64,000 nt of DNA from Actinoplanes siamensis (GCF_016862395.1 NZ_BOMW01000008.1:62001-126000), one strand, 5' to 3'. Positions 34,528-45,488 are shown, counted from the stretch's first letter. Program-made: numbers and translations. Notes: generated from the letters alone by a model not told the origin.

Positions 34528-35115
34528 TCAGCGGCCGGTGACCGCATTGATCGTGGCGAGCAGGCCGGCGGACAGATCGTAGCGATCCCGCGGGACGACC
34601 TGCGGGATCCCGGCGCGTGGTCCGGGCGGCGGGACCGGTGCGGGATTCCGGCGGTACGGCGGCAGCGCCGCGATCTGCACGGCCAACTGCCCGGGAAAGT
34701 CGAGCCGGCCGCCGTCCCGGGCGCCGGCGAGGTGCAGCAGCAGGTCCATGCCGGCCGGCTGTTCCGCGTCCCAGCCCGGGAACACCGTCTTGAACTCGGC
34801 ATATCCATGCGGATCGGTCACCTGGGCGCCGCGCAGCGGCTCGCCCGGCGCGGACGGCGGGCGATGAGTGATCTCCAGGACCGCGCCGGGCAGTGGCCGG
34901 CCGGCCGCGTCGAGAACCCGGATCCGCAGCATCATGAGCACGCCGCCGGTGGCCGGCGCCAGCTCGCGCCGCACCGTGAACCGGCGGTCCGGGGCGGCCC
35001 GCACGGGGCTGAGTCGGCAGATCGCCGGCGCCTGCCCCGGGAGATCCAGGGTGACTATGCCGCGCCGGTTCAGCACCGGCGCCGCGGCGCGCTCCTCGTG
35101 TCCCATCCGTCCCAC
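34528..35115 (-). CDS. Intradiol dioxygenase-fold protein lacking iron ligands
   Basis: A 195-residue protein whose centre resembles the beta-sandwich of intradiol ring-cleavage dioxygenases: IRVLDAAGRPLPGAVLEITHR, DPHGYAEFKTVFPGWD and MDLLLHLAG follow the family's order (PvpgAvVeiWh, D..GrY.F.Ti.PG.Y). The two Tyr and two His that bind iron in active enzymes are not at the expected places, so catalysis is doubtful. No signal peptide. The gene stands alone between convergent and codirectional neighbours. A second ATG at 35106 is possible. It could act as a carbohydrate- or protein-binding module. Confidence 0.65.
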   Translation of the reverse strand: MGRMGHEERAAAPVLNRRGIVTLDLPGQAPAICRLSPVRAAPDRRFTVRRELAPATGGVLMMLRIRVLDAAGRPLPGAVLEITHRPPSAPGEPLRGAQVTDPHGYAEFKTVFPGWDAEQPAGMDLLLHLAGARDGGRLDFPGQLAVQIAALPPYRRNPAPVPPPGPRAGIPQVVPRDRYDLSAGLLATINAVTGR

Positions 35116-35219
35116 CGTCCCCCGCCGTTTACACCCGAATGATCATTGCAGGGCGGAAAGACTTGGATATGCCGTTTTCCGGAAATGGTGGAGGGGGATC
35201 GATGGCGTCGGAGCGCTGC

Positions 35220-36050
35220 TCAGGCGGCCCGCAGGTGCGCGAGCACGAGGGGATCGATCGACCCGGGCACAAGGCGCATCTCGAGGTTCTCGATGCCGGC
35301 CCAGGAGGCGAGCGCCTCGTCGAGGTCGGCGTCCTGGTGACCGAGATCGTTCAGACGCTGGCGTACCTCGGTCTCCAGCGGCCCGATCAGCGGCATCAGC
35401 AGCGCGGGGTCGGGGCGTTCGAAGTACAGGGTGTGCATGGTCAGCAGCCGGGACAACTCGGCGACCGGATCGGGGTGATCGTCGACGCGCAGGTCGACAA
35501 GGACGTCGCCGGTCCCGCCGTACCCCAGTCCCTTGGCGACCACCAGCAGCGCCGCACTCTGCCGCCCACGCCGGTCCCCACCCGCCTGGTCTCCGGCGCG
35601 CAGCGCCGCCACCAGCCGATACGCCAGCCGTGACTCGGACGCGGAGCCCAGCCACGCGCTCTCCATGTCGCCCACGACGGCCGGGCCGGCCAGCATGTTG
35701 CCCTGGATCGCATAGCCGTCCCCGGCCGTCCCGCCGGCCCACGGGTGGCAGTCGTCGCCGGTGAACGTGGCCCCCTCGCCGGACACGCCGACCACCCCGA
35801 CCTGGCGGTGCCCGACCGGCCCGTCGTCGCCGGCGATCAGCGCCTTGACCGCGAAGCCGGCCGGCACCCCGGAGGAGAGCAGGGCCAGGCCCTGCGGGCG
35901 GTAGGCCAGATTCGCGTACGACTGGGTGGCCAGCGCGCCGACATCGGCCAGCGCCGCCGGCACCGCCGCGCCCACCCCGAGGAACTTGCTGGCCACGGCC
36001 ACACCCAGGGCCGCGCCGTCCGCGGACCGGCCCACGATCGAGAACGTCAT
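35220..36050 (-). CDS. DUF1028 family protein
   Basis: A 276-residue member of the DUF1028 family, whose fold resembles Ntn hydrolases. Typical landmarks are MTFSIVGRSADGAALGVAVASKF at the start, GALATQSYAN, TGDDCHPWAG and YAIQGNMLAG. The C-terminal 70 residues add a helical domain with LIGPLETEVRQRLNDLG. ATG 36050 places the conserved TFSI at the N-terminus, where an Ntn-type nucleophile might be exposed after processing (residue 2 is Thr). No pathway can be assigned from neighbours. Confidence 0.85.
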   Translation of the reverse strand: MTFSIVGRSADGAALGVAVASKFLGVGAAVPAALADVGALATQSYANLAYRPQGLALLSSGVPAGFAVKALIAGDDGPVGHRQVGVVGVSGEGATFTGDDCHPWAGGTAGDGYAIQGNMLAGPAVVGDMESAWLGSASESRLAYRLVAALRAGDQAGGDRRGRQSAALLVVAKGLGYGGTGDVLVDLRVDDHPDPVAELSRLLTMHTLYFERPDPALLMPLIGPLETEVRQRLNDLGHQDADLDEALASWAGIENLEMRLVPGSIDPLVLAHLRAA

Positions 36051-36182
36051 GAGCGGCACGTTATCGGAGGTTGCGGGCAACGTTCCGACGCCACCCGGCG
36101 CGACTTCCTGGCCCCGGCCGGCCGCGGCGCGCTGTCCGTCCCGGTGCTCGCCGGCGGTCGGGTCGGGGCCGGACGCCCGCGC

Positions 36183-37673
<1,491 letters not shown>

Positions 37674-37726
37674 GTTCCGAAGAGTGCCGATCCCGCGGTG
37701 CGATGCCGGTGCCGGCCGGGTGCGGT

Positions 37727-37861
37727 TCAGGTGCCGGCAGCGTCCATGACCGCTTCCCGGTGCGCCACCGGGTCGGGCAGGCCGCCCAGGCAGTCGTCGT
37801 ACCGGACGCGGAACGCCGCGGTGGCGCGGCCCGACCAGGAGCCGGCGCCGCCGGTCGGCTC
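37727..37861 (-). pseudogene. Coding-like fragment, C-terminus of an unidentified protein
   Basis: In the 272-base spacer, a frame without start codon and bounded by TGA reads SEPTGGAGSWSGRATAAF then RVRYDDCLGGLPDPVAHRE and ends AGT. Third codon positions are almost all G/C, as in real genes here. It looks like the tail of a lost gene; family not recognised. Confidence 0.35.
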
Positions 37862-37945
37862 CGAGCGAAGGCGTCAGCCGGGCTGACTGACCCGTTCTCC
37901 CTCCTGGCCGCACCGCCGCTGAGGCGGTCGGGCAGAATCGGGGGC

Positions 37946-38551
37946 ATGCGGCAGGCACGGGTGGATCACGGTGTGGTCAGCGGAACGTTCAGCCTCGACG
38001 GCCAGACCTTCGACGTCGACAACAACGTCTGGGTGGTCGGGGACGACACCGAGTGTGTGGTGATCGACGCCCCGCACGACGCCGACGCGATCCTGGCGGT
38101 CGTCGGCGACCGCCGGGTCAGCGCGATCGTCTGCACCCACGCCCACGACGACCACGTCCGGGTCGCGCCGGCCCTGCGCGAGCGCACCGGCGCGCCGATC
38201 CTGCTGCACCCGGCCGAGCGGCCGCTCTGGGAGCTGACCCACGGGAGCGACGTCACCTGGGACTCCGATCTGGCCGACGGCGACCGGATCGAGGTGGCCG
38301 GCACCGCCCTGACCGTGCTGCACACGCCGGGCCACGCGCCCGGGGCGGTCTGCCTGTACGCCCCGGAGCTGGGCTGCGTCTTCACCGGCGACACCCTGTT
38401 CCAGGGCGGTCCCGGCGCGACCGGCCGCTCCTACTCCGACGCCGGCCTGATCGTCGCGTCGATCGAGGCCAAGCTGTTCACCCTGCCCGGCGCGACGGTG
38501 GTTCACACCGGGCACGGCGACGACACCACTATCCAGGCGGAGAAACGCTGA
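37946..38551 (+). CDS. MBL-fold metallo-hydrolase
   Basis: Cytoplasmic metallo-beta-lactamase-fold hydrolase of 201 residues. The zinc-binding motif is CTHAHDDHVRVAPAL (HxHxDH), with further ligands in HTPGHAPGA, FTGDTLF and HTGHGDDT. It resembles glyoxalase II-like or persulfide dioxygenase-type proteins in size and order. ATG 37946 starts the conserved domain. The 3' end overlaps the convergent LCP gene by 23 bases. Confidence 0.9.
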   Translation: MRQARVDHGVVSGTFSLDGQTFDVDNNVWVVGDDTECVVIDAPHDADAILAVVGDRRVSAIVCTHAHDDHVRVAPALRERTGAPILLHPAERPLWELTHGSDVTWDSDLADGDRIEVAGTALTVLHTPGHAPGAVCLYAPELGCVFTGDTLFQGGPGATGRSYSDAGLIVASIEAKLFTLPGATVVHTGHGDDTTIQAEKR

Positions 38552-39593
38552 CCACGCCCGGGTTGGCCGCCAGGAACGACGCCACCCGGTCCTGTACGAC
38601 AGCGGCGAAGAACGGCCGCACCGTGGCCGGCAGCTGCTCGCCGCGGTAGGTCCCCTCCTCGAACAGCGCGAACCCGGGCAGCCCCACCGAGTTCATCTCC
38701 CTGACCCGTAGCGCCCGCAGCGCCTGTGCCCACGCGGCGAGGTCGTGCCCGCCGCCGACGAAGGTCAGCGAGCTGCCGACCGCCGCGGTGATCTGGGCCA
38801 GTTTGCCGGGCTCGGTGAGGATCTTCCGCTTCATCTTCTTCGCCAGCGCCTGTACGAACTGGCGCTGGTGCCGCTGCCGGTCGTAGTCGGAGTGCGGCAG
38901 GCCGTAGCGCTGCCGCACGTAGTCGAGGGCCTCCCAGCCGCTGAAGTGCACCGGTGTGGCGCTGCTCGGGTAGGTCTTCTGCACCCCGACATACGGCCGG
39001 TGGCAGTTGTCGTGGCCGGGGCACTGCGGCAGCCGGTCCCGCATGGTGCCGTCCGGTTTGCGGTGCTCGCTGACCACGTCCTGGTCGACCGGCACGCTGA
39101 TCCCGTCGATCGCGTCCACCAGCCTCCGGAAGCCCCCGAAGTTGATCACCGCCCCGGCGTCGAACGCGCTGATCCCGGTCACCGCGCCGACGGTCCGCGC
39201 CAGCAGCTCGAAGCCCTGCGCCGGGTCGTACCGCCGCTCACCGATCCGGCTCCCGAGCGCCATCGCCGCGTTGATCTTCGTGCGCTGCGCCGGGCTGCCC
39301 GACCTGGGGAACGCGGGGATTTCCACGACCAGGTCACGCGGGATGGAGAACAGGGTGGCCGCGCCCCGGTCCGCCGGGACGTGCACCACGATGATGGAGT
39401 CGGCCAGCGGCGCGGTGTGCGCGTCCCGCGGGTCGATGCCCACGAGCAGGATGTTGAGCGGGCCGCTGATGGTGACCGCGGCCAGCCCGGCGGCCGCCGG
39501 GCTGCCGGCCATCAGCAGACATCCGAGCCCCATCGCGAGCCGCGCCCGCCACGGCATACGGGCCACTCCGGCAACCCTCGTAACTCTGGTCAT
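38529..39593 (-). CDS. LytR-CpsA-Psr (LCP) family cell-wall ligase
   Basis: Membrane-anchored, 354 residues. LCP enzymes transfer polymers from polyprenyl phosphate to peptidoglycan on the outside of the cell. After a short N-terminal helix ([21 protein letters not shown]) come the LCP hallmarks NILLVGIDPRD, LADSIIVVHVP, FSIPRDLVVEIP (Arg of the lipid-phosphate site), TKINAAMALG and LDYVRQRYGLPHSDYDRQRHQRQF. An internal ATG at 39557 could be the start if the first 12 residues are not translated. The short spacing between N-terminal helix and domain suggests no long cytoplasmic tail. Confidence 0.92.
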   Translation of the reverse strand: MTRVTRVAGVARMPWRARLAMGLGCLLMAGSPAAAGLAAVTISGPLNILLVGIDPRDAHTAPLADSIIVVHVPADRGAATLFSIPRDLVVEIPAFPRSGSPAQRTKINAAMALGSRIGERRYDPAQGFELLARTVGAVTGISAFDAGAVINFGGFRRLVDAIDGISVPVDQDVVSEHRKPDGTMRDRLPQCPGHDNCHRPYVGVQKTYPSSATPVHFSGWEALDYVRQRYGLPHSDYDRQRHQRQFVQALAKKMKRKILTEPGKLAQITAAVGSSLTFVGGGHDLAAWAQALRALRVREMNSVGLPGFALFEEGTYRGEQLPATVRPFFAAVVQDRVASFLAANPGVVSVSPPG

Positions 39594-39633
39594 TGGGGGA
39601 TGGTGGCAGCTTTTGGTGCGTTATGTGGCCGTA

Positions 39634-39720
39634 TCACGGAATCACCACGACCGGCCAGCGGGCGGCCCGTACCAGGCCGGTCGCCACCGAACCGCCCAGC
39701 CGGCGGCGCCGCTGCTGGGG
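39634..39720 (-). pseudogene. C-terminal remnant of a universal stress protein
   Basis: A minus frame with no start, ending at the TGA 39634, reads RLGGSVATGLVRAARWPVVVIP, which closely fits the last strand and helix of universal stress proteins (GSVS..V...PVLVV). Only about 25 residues are left. The remainder of the 235-base spacer between the LCP and response regulator genes shows nothing else recognisable. Confidence 0.5.
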
Positions 39721-39828
39721 CGTCTCCGGCGCGACAGCGGCCGGCGACGGGCACCTCGAGCCCTTGCGTCCACGCTCGACGCGGCCCACCTCTGACCGCC
39801 GGCGTGAGGTGCTGGCAGGGTGGACGGC

Positions 39829-40536
39829 ATGCGGATCCTGGTGGTGGAGGACGACGCCGCGGTGCGTGACTCGCTCGCGCGCACACTGCGCTTCGAGGGA
39901 TATCAGGTGGAGATCGCCGGCGACGGGCTGCAGGCCCTCGACGCGGTCCGCGCCGGCCAGCCGGACGCGCTGATCCTCGATGTCAGCATGCCGCGGATGG
40001 ACGGCCTGGAGGCCTGCCGCCGGCTGCGCGCCGGCGGGGTGCTGCTGCCGGTGCTGATGCTGACCGCCCGGGACGGCGTCGGCGACCGGGTGGCCGGCCT
40101 CGACGCGGGCGCCGACGACTACCTCGTCAAACCCTTCGCCCTGCAGGAACTGCTGGCCCGGATCCGGGCCCTGCTGCGCCGGTCGGCGCTGACCGCGCCG
40201 GCCGGCGCCCCGGTGGAGACCGGGGCGGGCGAGTGGCTGGCCTTTTCGGATGTACGGCTCAATCCCCGCACACGCGAGGTCCATCGGGCCGGACGGCCGC
40301 TGAGGTTGACGCGTACGGAGTTCGACATCCTCGAGGCGTTCCTGCGCCACCCGCGTCAGGTGCTCACCCGGGCCGCGCTCTTCGAGCAGGTGTGGGGCTA
40401 CGACTTCGGCGAGGGATCGAACAGCCTGCACGTCTACCTGGGTTACCTGCGGCGCAAACTGGAGGCGCGGGGCGAGCCGCGGCTGCTGCACACCGTGCGC
40501 GGGGTCGGCTTCGTGCTGCGGGAGGAGCCGCTGTGA
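39829..40536 (+). CDS. OmpR-family response regulator (MprA-like)
   Basis: A 235-residue winged-helix regulator. The receiver has [11 protein letters not shown], the phospho-acceptor Asp in [12 protein letters not shown], and Lys in [17 protein letters not shown]; the output domain ends with [14 protein letters not shown], typical of OmpR proteins. It is coupled to the next kinase gene by a GTGA overlap. The RR-HK order and kinase layout resemble MprAB of mycobacteria, an envelope-stress system. ATG 39829 is preferred over GTG 39820 because the domain starts MRILVVEDD. Confidence 0.92.
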   Translation: MRILVVEDDAAVRDSLARTLRFEGYQVEIAGDGLQALDAVRAGQPDALILDVSMPRMDGLEACRRLRAGGVLLPVLMLTARDGVGDRVAGLDAGADDYLVKPFALQELLARIRALLRRSALTAPAGAPVETGAGEWLAFSDVRLNPRTREVHRAGRPLRLTRTEFDILEAFLRHPRQVLTRAALFEQVWGYDFGEGSNSLHVYLGYLRRKLEARGEPRLLHTVRGVGFVLREEPL

Positions 40537-42023
40537 ACGACCGTCGGGGAGGCGCCGCCGTGCGCGGGTTCGTCGCGCGGCTCCCGCCGGGCCGGTGGTG
40601 GCGGGCGCGCCCGCTGCACGCCCGGTTGTCGCTGCTGGTCACCGGCGCGGTGGGGGCGGCCGTGCTGGTGGTGGCGGCGGGCGCCTGGATCGCGGTCGGC
40701 CAGATCCAGCGGCACCAGGTGGCGCTGGAGCTGAGCAGCGACGCCGCGTCCATCGCGGCCAACCCGCAGCAGTGGCTGGCGACCGAGTCCTCCCGGACCC
40801 GGGACGACGGCAACCGCCCGGCGTACGGCAAGGGCGCGGGCCGCGACCGGGAGATCGGCCCGTGCTGGCAGATCCTCGACCCGGACGGCACGGCGGCCGG
40901 TGGCAGCCGCACCACGCTGCCGATCACCACCACCGCCAAGGAGATCGCCACCGGCACGCGGGAGGAGGCCGTGCAGGAGAAGATCGTGCTCGGTCCGGAC
41001 GACTACATGATGCTCACCGTGCCGCTCGCCGGTGGGGGAGCGGTCCAGGTCGGCATGGACGAGGATCCCGGCGAGCGCGTGCTCACCGCGTTCGGGGTGC
41101 TGCTCGCGCTGGGCTGCGCGGCAGGCGTCGCCGGCGCGGCGTTCCTGGGGCGCACGGTGGCCCGCGCCGGCCTGGCCCCGGTGGAACGCCTGACCTCGGC
41201 GGTCGAGGACGTCGCCGTCACCCAGGACCTGGACCAGCCGATCGTGGTCCACGGCGCCGACGAGATCGCCCGGCTGGGCCGCTCGGTGAACGCGATGCTG
41301 GCCGCGATCGACGCCTCCCGTCGGGCCCAGCGCACCCTGGTCGAGGACGCCGGTCACGAGCTGCGCACCCCGCTGACCAGCATCCGCACCAACGTGGAGC
41401 TGCTGCTGGAGCTGGAACGCCGCCCGGAGCTGGCGCATCGCCTGCCTCCGGAGGAACGCGCCAAGCTGCTCGCCGACCTGGACGCCCAGGTACGCGAGCT
41501 GGCCACGCTGACCACCGAGCTGGTTGAGCTCTCCCGGGAGGAGGCCACCCGCGAGACGATCGAACCGCTCGACTTCGCCGAGGTGGTGTCCGCGGCCCTG
41601 GACCGGGTGCGCATCCGGGTGCCCGGCCTGGCCTACGACACGGCGCTCGACCTGGCCCCGGTCCTGGGCCGGCCCGGCGAGCTGGAGCGCATGGTGGTGA
41701 ACGTGCTGGACAACGCCGCCAAGTGGAGCCCGCCCGGCGGCTCGGTCCAGGTCCGTCTGACCACCGCGGAGCCCGGCTGGACGGTCCTCACGGTCACCGA
41801 CGGCGGCCCGGGCATCGCGGCCGAGGACCTGCCGCACGTCTTCGACCGCTTCTACCGCGCGCCGGCTGCGCGCTCGATGCCCGGCTCCGGTCTGGGCCTG
41901 GCCATCGTCGCCCAGACCGCCGCCCAGCACGGCGGCTGCGCCACCGCCGCCCCGGCCAGCGCGCCCGGTGCCGGCACCACGGTGACGATCCGGCTCCCGG
42001 CCCAGCCGCTCGCCGCGGCGTAG
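40533..42023 (+). CDS. Membrane sensor histidine kinase (MprB-like)
   Basis: A 496-residue kinase with helix 1 ([21 protein letters not shown]), an extracytoplasmic domain of about 120 residues, helix 2 ([24 protein letters not shown]), a HAMP linker, the dimerisation box [19 protein letters not shown] (phospho-His in GHE) and ATPase boxes [31 protein letters not shown] and GSGLGLAIV. It starts at GTG 40533 within the regulator stop. The signal is unknown; MprB-type proteins respond to envelope stress. Confidence 0.93.
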   Translation: MNDRRGGAAVRGFVARLPPGRWWRARPLHARLSLLVTGAVGAAVLVVAAGAWIAVGQIQRHQVALELSSDAASIAANPQQWLATESSRTRDDGNRPAYGKGAGRDREIGPCWQILDPDGTAAGGSRTTLPITTTAKEIATGTREEAVQEKIVLGPDDYMMLTVPLAGGGAVQVGMDEDPGERVLTAFGVLLALGCAAGVAGAAFLGRTVARAGLAPVERLTSAVEDVAVTQDLDQPIVVHGADEIARLGRSVNAMLAAIDASRRAQRTLVEDAGHELRTPLTSIRTNVELLLELERRPELAHRLPPEERAKLLADLDAQVRELATLTTELVELSREEATRETIEPLDFAEVVSAALDRVRIRVPGLAYDTALDLAPVLGRPGELERMVVNVLDNAAKWSPPGGSVQVRLTTAEPGWTVLTVTDGGPGIAAEDLPHVFDRFYRAPAARSMPGSGLGLAIVAQTAAQHGGCATAAPASAPGAGTTVTIRLPAQPLAAA

Positions 42024-42086
42024 CGCCAAGCGTCCCGGCCCGCGCCCCCGGGGGCGGCCGCCGGCCGCGGGCGCGCCGCGAATCGG

Positions 42087-42200
42087 TCAGGCGGGGCCGA
42101 GGTGGTCCATCGAGCGGAGCGCCTCGACGACACCGGTGAGGTGGTCGCGCATCGCCGCCTCGGCCGCCTTCGCGGGCCAGTGGTCACGACACGCGCGCGA
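42087..42200 (-). pseudogene. C-terminal remnant of a GntR/FCD regulator
   Basis: A minus frame ending at 42087 reads RACRDHWPAKAAEAAMRDHL then TGVVEALRSMDHLGPA. This fits the last helices of FCD-type GntR regulators (AAMR.HL). It is open further upstream but with no similarity and no start codon, so the N-terminal DNA-binding domain and most of the FCD domain are gone. It lies divergent from lhgO, where such regulators of hydroxyacid genes are common. Confidence 0.5.
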
Positions 42201-42280
42201 CTCGGCGCGGTCCGCCGGTCCCGCCCCGGACCGGCCGGCGGTTGGACGGTTTCCCGACTCCGGGCGGCGAGGCGGCGCGG

Positions 42281-42293
42281 TCCTGTACCAGGA
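42281..42293. promoter_or_regulatory. Palindrome before lhgO, candidate GntR-type operator
   Basis: TCCTG-TAC-CAGGA is a perfect dyad of 13 bases, 61 bases before the lhgO start and close to the GntR remnant. GntR/FadR sites often take the form of TGGT...ACCA-like short palindromes. It may be a leftover operator of the lost regulator or serve a regulator elsewhere. Confidence 0.35.
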
Positions 42294-42353
42294 TCAAGAC
42301 GTGCACCGTCCACTTCGGCGGCACTGCGACCTGGCGGAAGAGGCGTGACAACG

Positions 42354-43547
42354 ATGAGTGACGAGACGATCGCGATCGTCGGGGCCGGCATCGTCGGGCT
42401 GGCGATCGGCCGGGAGATCACCCTTCGCCGCCCGGGGACCAGGGTCGTCGTGCTGGAGAAGGAGCACGACGTCGCGCTGCACCAGACCGGGCACAACTCC
42501 GGGGTGGTGCACGCCGGGATCTACTACGCGCCGGGCAGCCTGAAGTCGCGGCTGTGCACGCGGGGGCGGGCGCTGCTCAAGGAGTACTGCCAGGAGCGGG
42601 ACATCGCGTACGACGAGTGCGGGAAACTCGTCGTGGCGGTGCGGGCCGACGAGCTGGGGCGACTGGACGACCTGGAGAAGCGGGCGCGGGAGAATGCCGT
42701 ACCGGGACTGCGGCGGGTCGATCCCGCGGGGATCCGGGAGATCGAGCCGCATGCCGCCGGCCTCGCCGCGCTGCACTCGCCGGAGACCGCCATCACGGAT
42801 TTCCCGGGCGTCGCCCGGGCCTTCGCCGCCGACATCGCCGCCGCCGGGGGAGAGGTCCGCTGCGGCTGGCCGGTCGACAAGATCGCGGAGTACGGCGGTC
42901 GCACCGTGATCGCCGCGGGGCGGCGCACCCTGACCGCCGACCGTCTGATCGTCTGCGCCGGCCTCCAGAGCGACCGCGTCGCCCGGCTCGCCGGGGACCG
43001 CGCGGAACCGGCCATCGTCCCGTTCCGCGGTGAGTACATGCGGGTCGGACCGGCCAAGGCGGGACTGGTCCGCGGCATGATCTACCCGGTCCCCGACCCG
43101 CGCTACCCGTTCCTCGGCGTGCACTTCACCCGCCGCGTCACCGGCGTGGTCGAGGTCGGCCCGAACGCGGTGCTGGCCACCGCCCGCGAGGGCTACCGGC
43201 GCTCCGGGCTCTCGGTGCGCGACCTGGCCGCCGTCGCCGCGTGGCCGGGCACCTGGCGGATGGCCCGCCGGCACTGGCGGACCGGCGTCAAAGAGGTGCG
43301 CGGCTCGCTCTCCAAGACCCGCTACATGGCCGAGGCCCAGCGGTACGTGCCGGAGATCGGCGCGTCCGACGTGGTCCGGGCCGGCGCCGGCGTGCGTGCC
43401 CAGGCGCTGGACCGCGACGGCAGCCTGGTCGACGACTTCCGCATCCACCGGATGGGCGCCGTCACGGCCATCCGCAACGCCCCGTCACCGGCGGCGACGT
43501 CGTCGCTGGCGATCGCCGAGCACGTCCTGCACGCGATCTTCGACTGA
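42354..43547 (+). CDS. lhgO: L-2-hydroxyglutarate oxidase
   Basis: FAD-dependent oxidoreductase of 397 residues that oxidises L-2-hydroxyglutarate to 2-oxoglutarate at the membrane. The FAD-binding motif is IAIVGAGIVGLAIGREI at the N-terminus. Family landmarks are HQTGHNSGVVHAGIYYAPGSLKS, VPFRGEYMRV, PVPDPRYPFLGVHFTRR and GAGVRAQALDRDGSLVDDF. The length fits. The ATG at 42354 follows GGAAGAGG by about 12 bases. It appears monocistronic; the next gene is convergent. Confidence 0.93.
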   Translation: MSDETIAIVGAGIVGLAIGREITLRRPGTRVVVLEKEHDVALHQTGHNSGVVHAGIYYAPGSLKSRLCTRGRALLKEYCQERDIAYDECGKLVVAVRADELGRLDDLEKRARENAVPGLRRVDPAGIREIEPHAAGLAALHSPETAITDFPGVARAFAADIAAAGGEVRCGWPVDKIAEYGGRTVIAAGRRTLTADRLIVCAGLQSDRVARLAGDRAEPAIVPFRGEYMRVGPAKAGLVRGMIYPVPDPRYPFLGVHFTRRVTGVVEVGPNAVLATAREGYRRSGLSVRDLAAVAAWPGTWRMARRHWRTGVKEVRGSLSKTRYMAEAQRYVPEIGASDVVRAGAGVRAQALDRDGSLVDDFRIHRMGAVTAIRNAPSPAATSSLAIAEHVLHAIFD

Positions 43548-43648
43548 CCCGGGCCGTCCAGCCGGGCCGACCGGCGCCCAGGGGCGAACCGGACCACCGG
43601 GACGGCGCAGCCGAAACCGAGCAGCAGCCCCGGGGCCCTTCCCGACCG

Positions 43649-44455
43649 TCAGACTTCAGCGTGCGCCGAGGACTTCTTCCGTGCGGCCGGGACGACCAGC
43701 GGGGTGCCGGTCTCCGGGTCGTCGATCACCCGGCAGGGCAGCCCGAAGACCTCCTCCACCAGCGCGGCGGTGAGCACGTCGGCCGGCGCGCCGGCCCTGG
43801 CGACCCGCCCGCCGCGCATGGCGATCAGATGCGTGGCGTAACGGGCGGCGTGGTTCAGGTCGTGCAGCACCGCGACCAGCGTGCGCCCCTGCTTCTCGTG
43901 CAGGTCGGCGCAGAGGTCCAGCACCTCGATCTGGTGTGCGATGTCCAGGTACGTCGTCGGCTCGTCCAGCAGCAGCAGCGGCGTCTGCTGGGCCAGCGCC
44001 ATGGCGATCCACACCCGCTGGCGCTGGCCGCCGGAGAGCTCGTCGACGCTGCGGTCGGCCAGATCGCCCACCCCGGTCGCGGCCATCGACTCGGTGACCA
44101 CTGTCTCGTCCTCGGTGGACCAGCGGCGTAGGAGGCTCTGGTGTGGGTAGCGGCCGCGGGCGACCAGCTCGGCCACGGTGATCCCGTCCGGGGCGGTGGA
44201 CGACTGCGGCAGCAGGCCGAGCGTCCGGGCGACGGTGCGGGTGGGCAGCGTGTGCACGTCGCTGCCGTCCAGCAGCACCGTCCCGACCGCCGGCTTGAGC
44301 AGCCGGGCCAGGGCACGGAGCAGTGTCGACTTGCCGCACGCGTTCGGGCCGATGATCACGGTGAACGAGCCGTCCGGGATGTCGACGCTCAGCTCCTCCG
44401 CGATGACCCGCTTGTCGTACGCCAGGGTCATCCCGGTCCCGCTCAGTCGGCTCAT
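43649..44455 (-). CDS. Iron-siderophore ABC transporter ATPase (FecE/FepC-like)
   Basis: ATP-binding subunit, 268 residues, for import of ferric siderophore. Walker A is GPNACGKSTLL, the signature is LSGGQRQRVWIAMALAQ, Walker B is LLLLDEPTTYLD and the His switch is VLHDLNHAARYA. The TTYLD and ARTLGLLPQ sequences are typical of the FepC group. It is last in the permease-permease-ATPase gene order on the minus strand, 37 bases after the second permease gene. Confidence 0.95.
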   Translation of the reverse strand: MSRLSGTGMTLAYDKRVIAEELSVDIPDGSFTVIIGPNACGKSTLLRALARLLKPAVGTVLLDGSDVHTLPTRTVARTLGLLPQSSTAPDGITVAELVARGRYPHQSLLRRWSTEDETVVTESMAATGVGDLADRSVDELSGGQRQRVWIAMALAQQTPLLLLDEPTTYLDIAHQIEVLDLCADLHEKQGRTLVAVLHDLNHAARYATHLIAMRGGRVARAGAPADVLTAALVEEVFGLPCRVIDDPETGTPLVVPAARKKSSAHAEV

Positions 44456-44492
44456 TCCTGCGCTCCTGTGGTGGTCTTCGCGAATACGGGGA

Positions 44493-45488
44493 TCAAATCC
44501 GGCCGGCCTTGCGTTGCGAGACCAGCAGCCAGACGAGGTAGGCCCCGCCCAGCGCCCCGGTCACCACGCCCACCGGCAGCGGATAGCCGGAGTGCATGGC
44601 CAGCCAGTCCGCGCCGACGGTGAGCAGCGCGCCGACGGCCATCGAGGGCAGCAGGTTCGGGCCCGGCGCGCGGGTCAGCCGCCTGGCGATGTTCGGCGCG
44701 ATCAGCGCGACGAAGTTGACCGGCCCGGCCGCGGCCGCCGCGCACGCCACCACCAGAGCCGCGGCGAGCAGCGCGCCGGTGCGCACGCGCCGGACCGGAA
44801 CGCCCAGCCCGGCCGCGATGTCGTCGCCCATCTCCAGCATCCGCAGACCCGGACCGCAAGCCAGGGCGAGGAACGGGACGGCCACCACCAGCACGCCGAG
44901 CAGCGGCAGCGCCTCCTCCCAGCCCCGTCCGTCGAAGCTGCCGGTGAGCCAGAGCATCGCCCTGGCGTTCTCCATCTGCACGCCCTTGGTCAGCAGCCAG
45001 CCGCTGATCCCGTTGAGGATCGCCGCCATGCCGACGCCGACCAGGATGAACCGGTACCCGTGCAGGCCCCGCCGGCCGCCGACGAGCTGGATCAGCAGGG
45101 CCGCCGCGACACCGCCGGCCACCGCGGCGAGCGAGAGCTGGGCGCTGGTGCCGCCGAGGACCACCACGGCCAGCCCCGCGGTGCTCGCGCCGTTGACGAT
45201 GCCGAGCACGTCGGGGCTGCCCAGCGGGTTGCGGGTGAGTGACTGGAAGGTCGCGCCGGAGGCGGCCAGGGCCATGCCGACCAGGACGGCGGTGACCACC
45301 CGGGGCAGCCGCAGCTCGTTGATGATGAACGCGTGCGCGGCGGTGCCCTGACCGGCCAGGGTCCTCACCACGTCGCCGGGGGCGATCGGGAAGTCTCCGG
45401 TGCCCAGCGTGAGCACGGCCAGCACGGCCATGCCGGCCAGCGCGACGGCGCCGACGAGCACGGCGCGGGGACGGACGGTGGCCATCAT
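44493..45488 (-). CDS. Iron-siderophore ABC permease (FecD/FepG-like)
   Basis: Integral membrane subunit of 331 residues, FecCD family. ATG 45488 overlaps the upstream permease stop by four bases. The family core ALAASGATFQSLTRNPLGSPDVLGIVNGAS is intact and the later segment AAAAGPVNFVALIAPNIARRLT carries the ATPase-coupling region. About ten helices are expected. It pairs with the other permease as a heterodimer. Confidence 0.95.
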   Translation of the reverse strand: MMATVRPRAVLVGAVALAGMAVLAVLTLGTGDFPIAPGDVVRTLAGQGTAAHAFIINELRLPRVVTAVLVGMALAASGATFQSLTRNPLGSPDVLGIVNGASTAGLAVVVLGGTSAQLSLAAVAGGVAAALLIQLVGGRRGLHGYRFILVGVGMAAILNGISGWLLTKGVQMENARAMLWLTGSFDGRGWEEALPLLGVLVVAVPFLALACGPGLRMLEMGDDIAAGLGVPVRRVRTGALLAAALVVACAAAAAGPVNFVALIAPNIARRLTRAPGPNLLPSMAVGALLTVGADWLAMHSGYPLPVGVVTGALGGAYLVWLLVSQRKAGRI

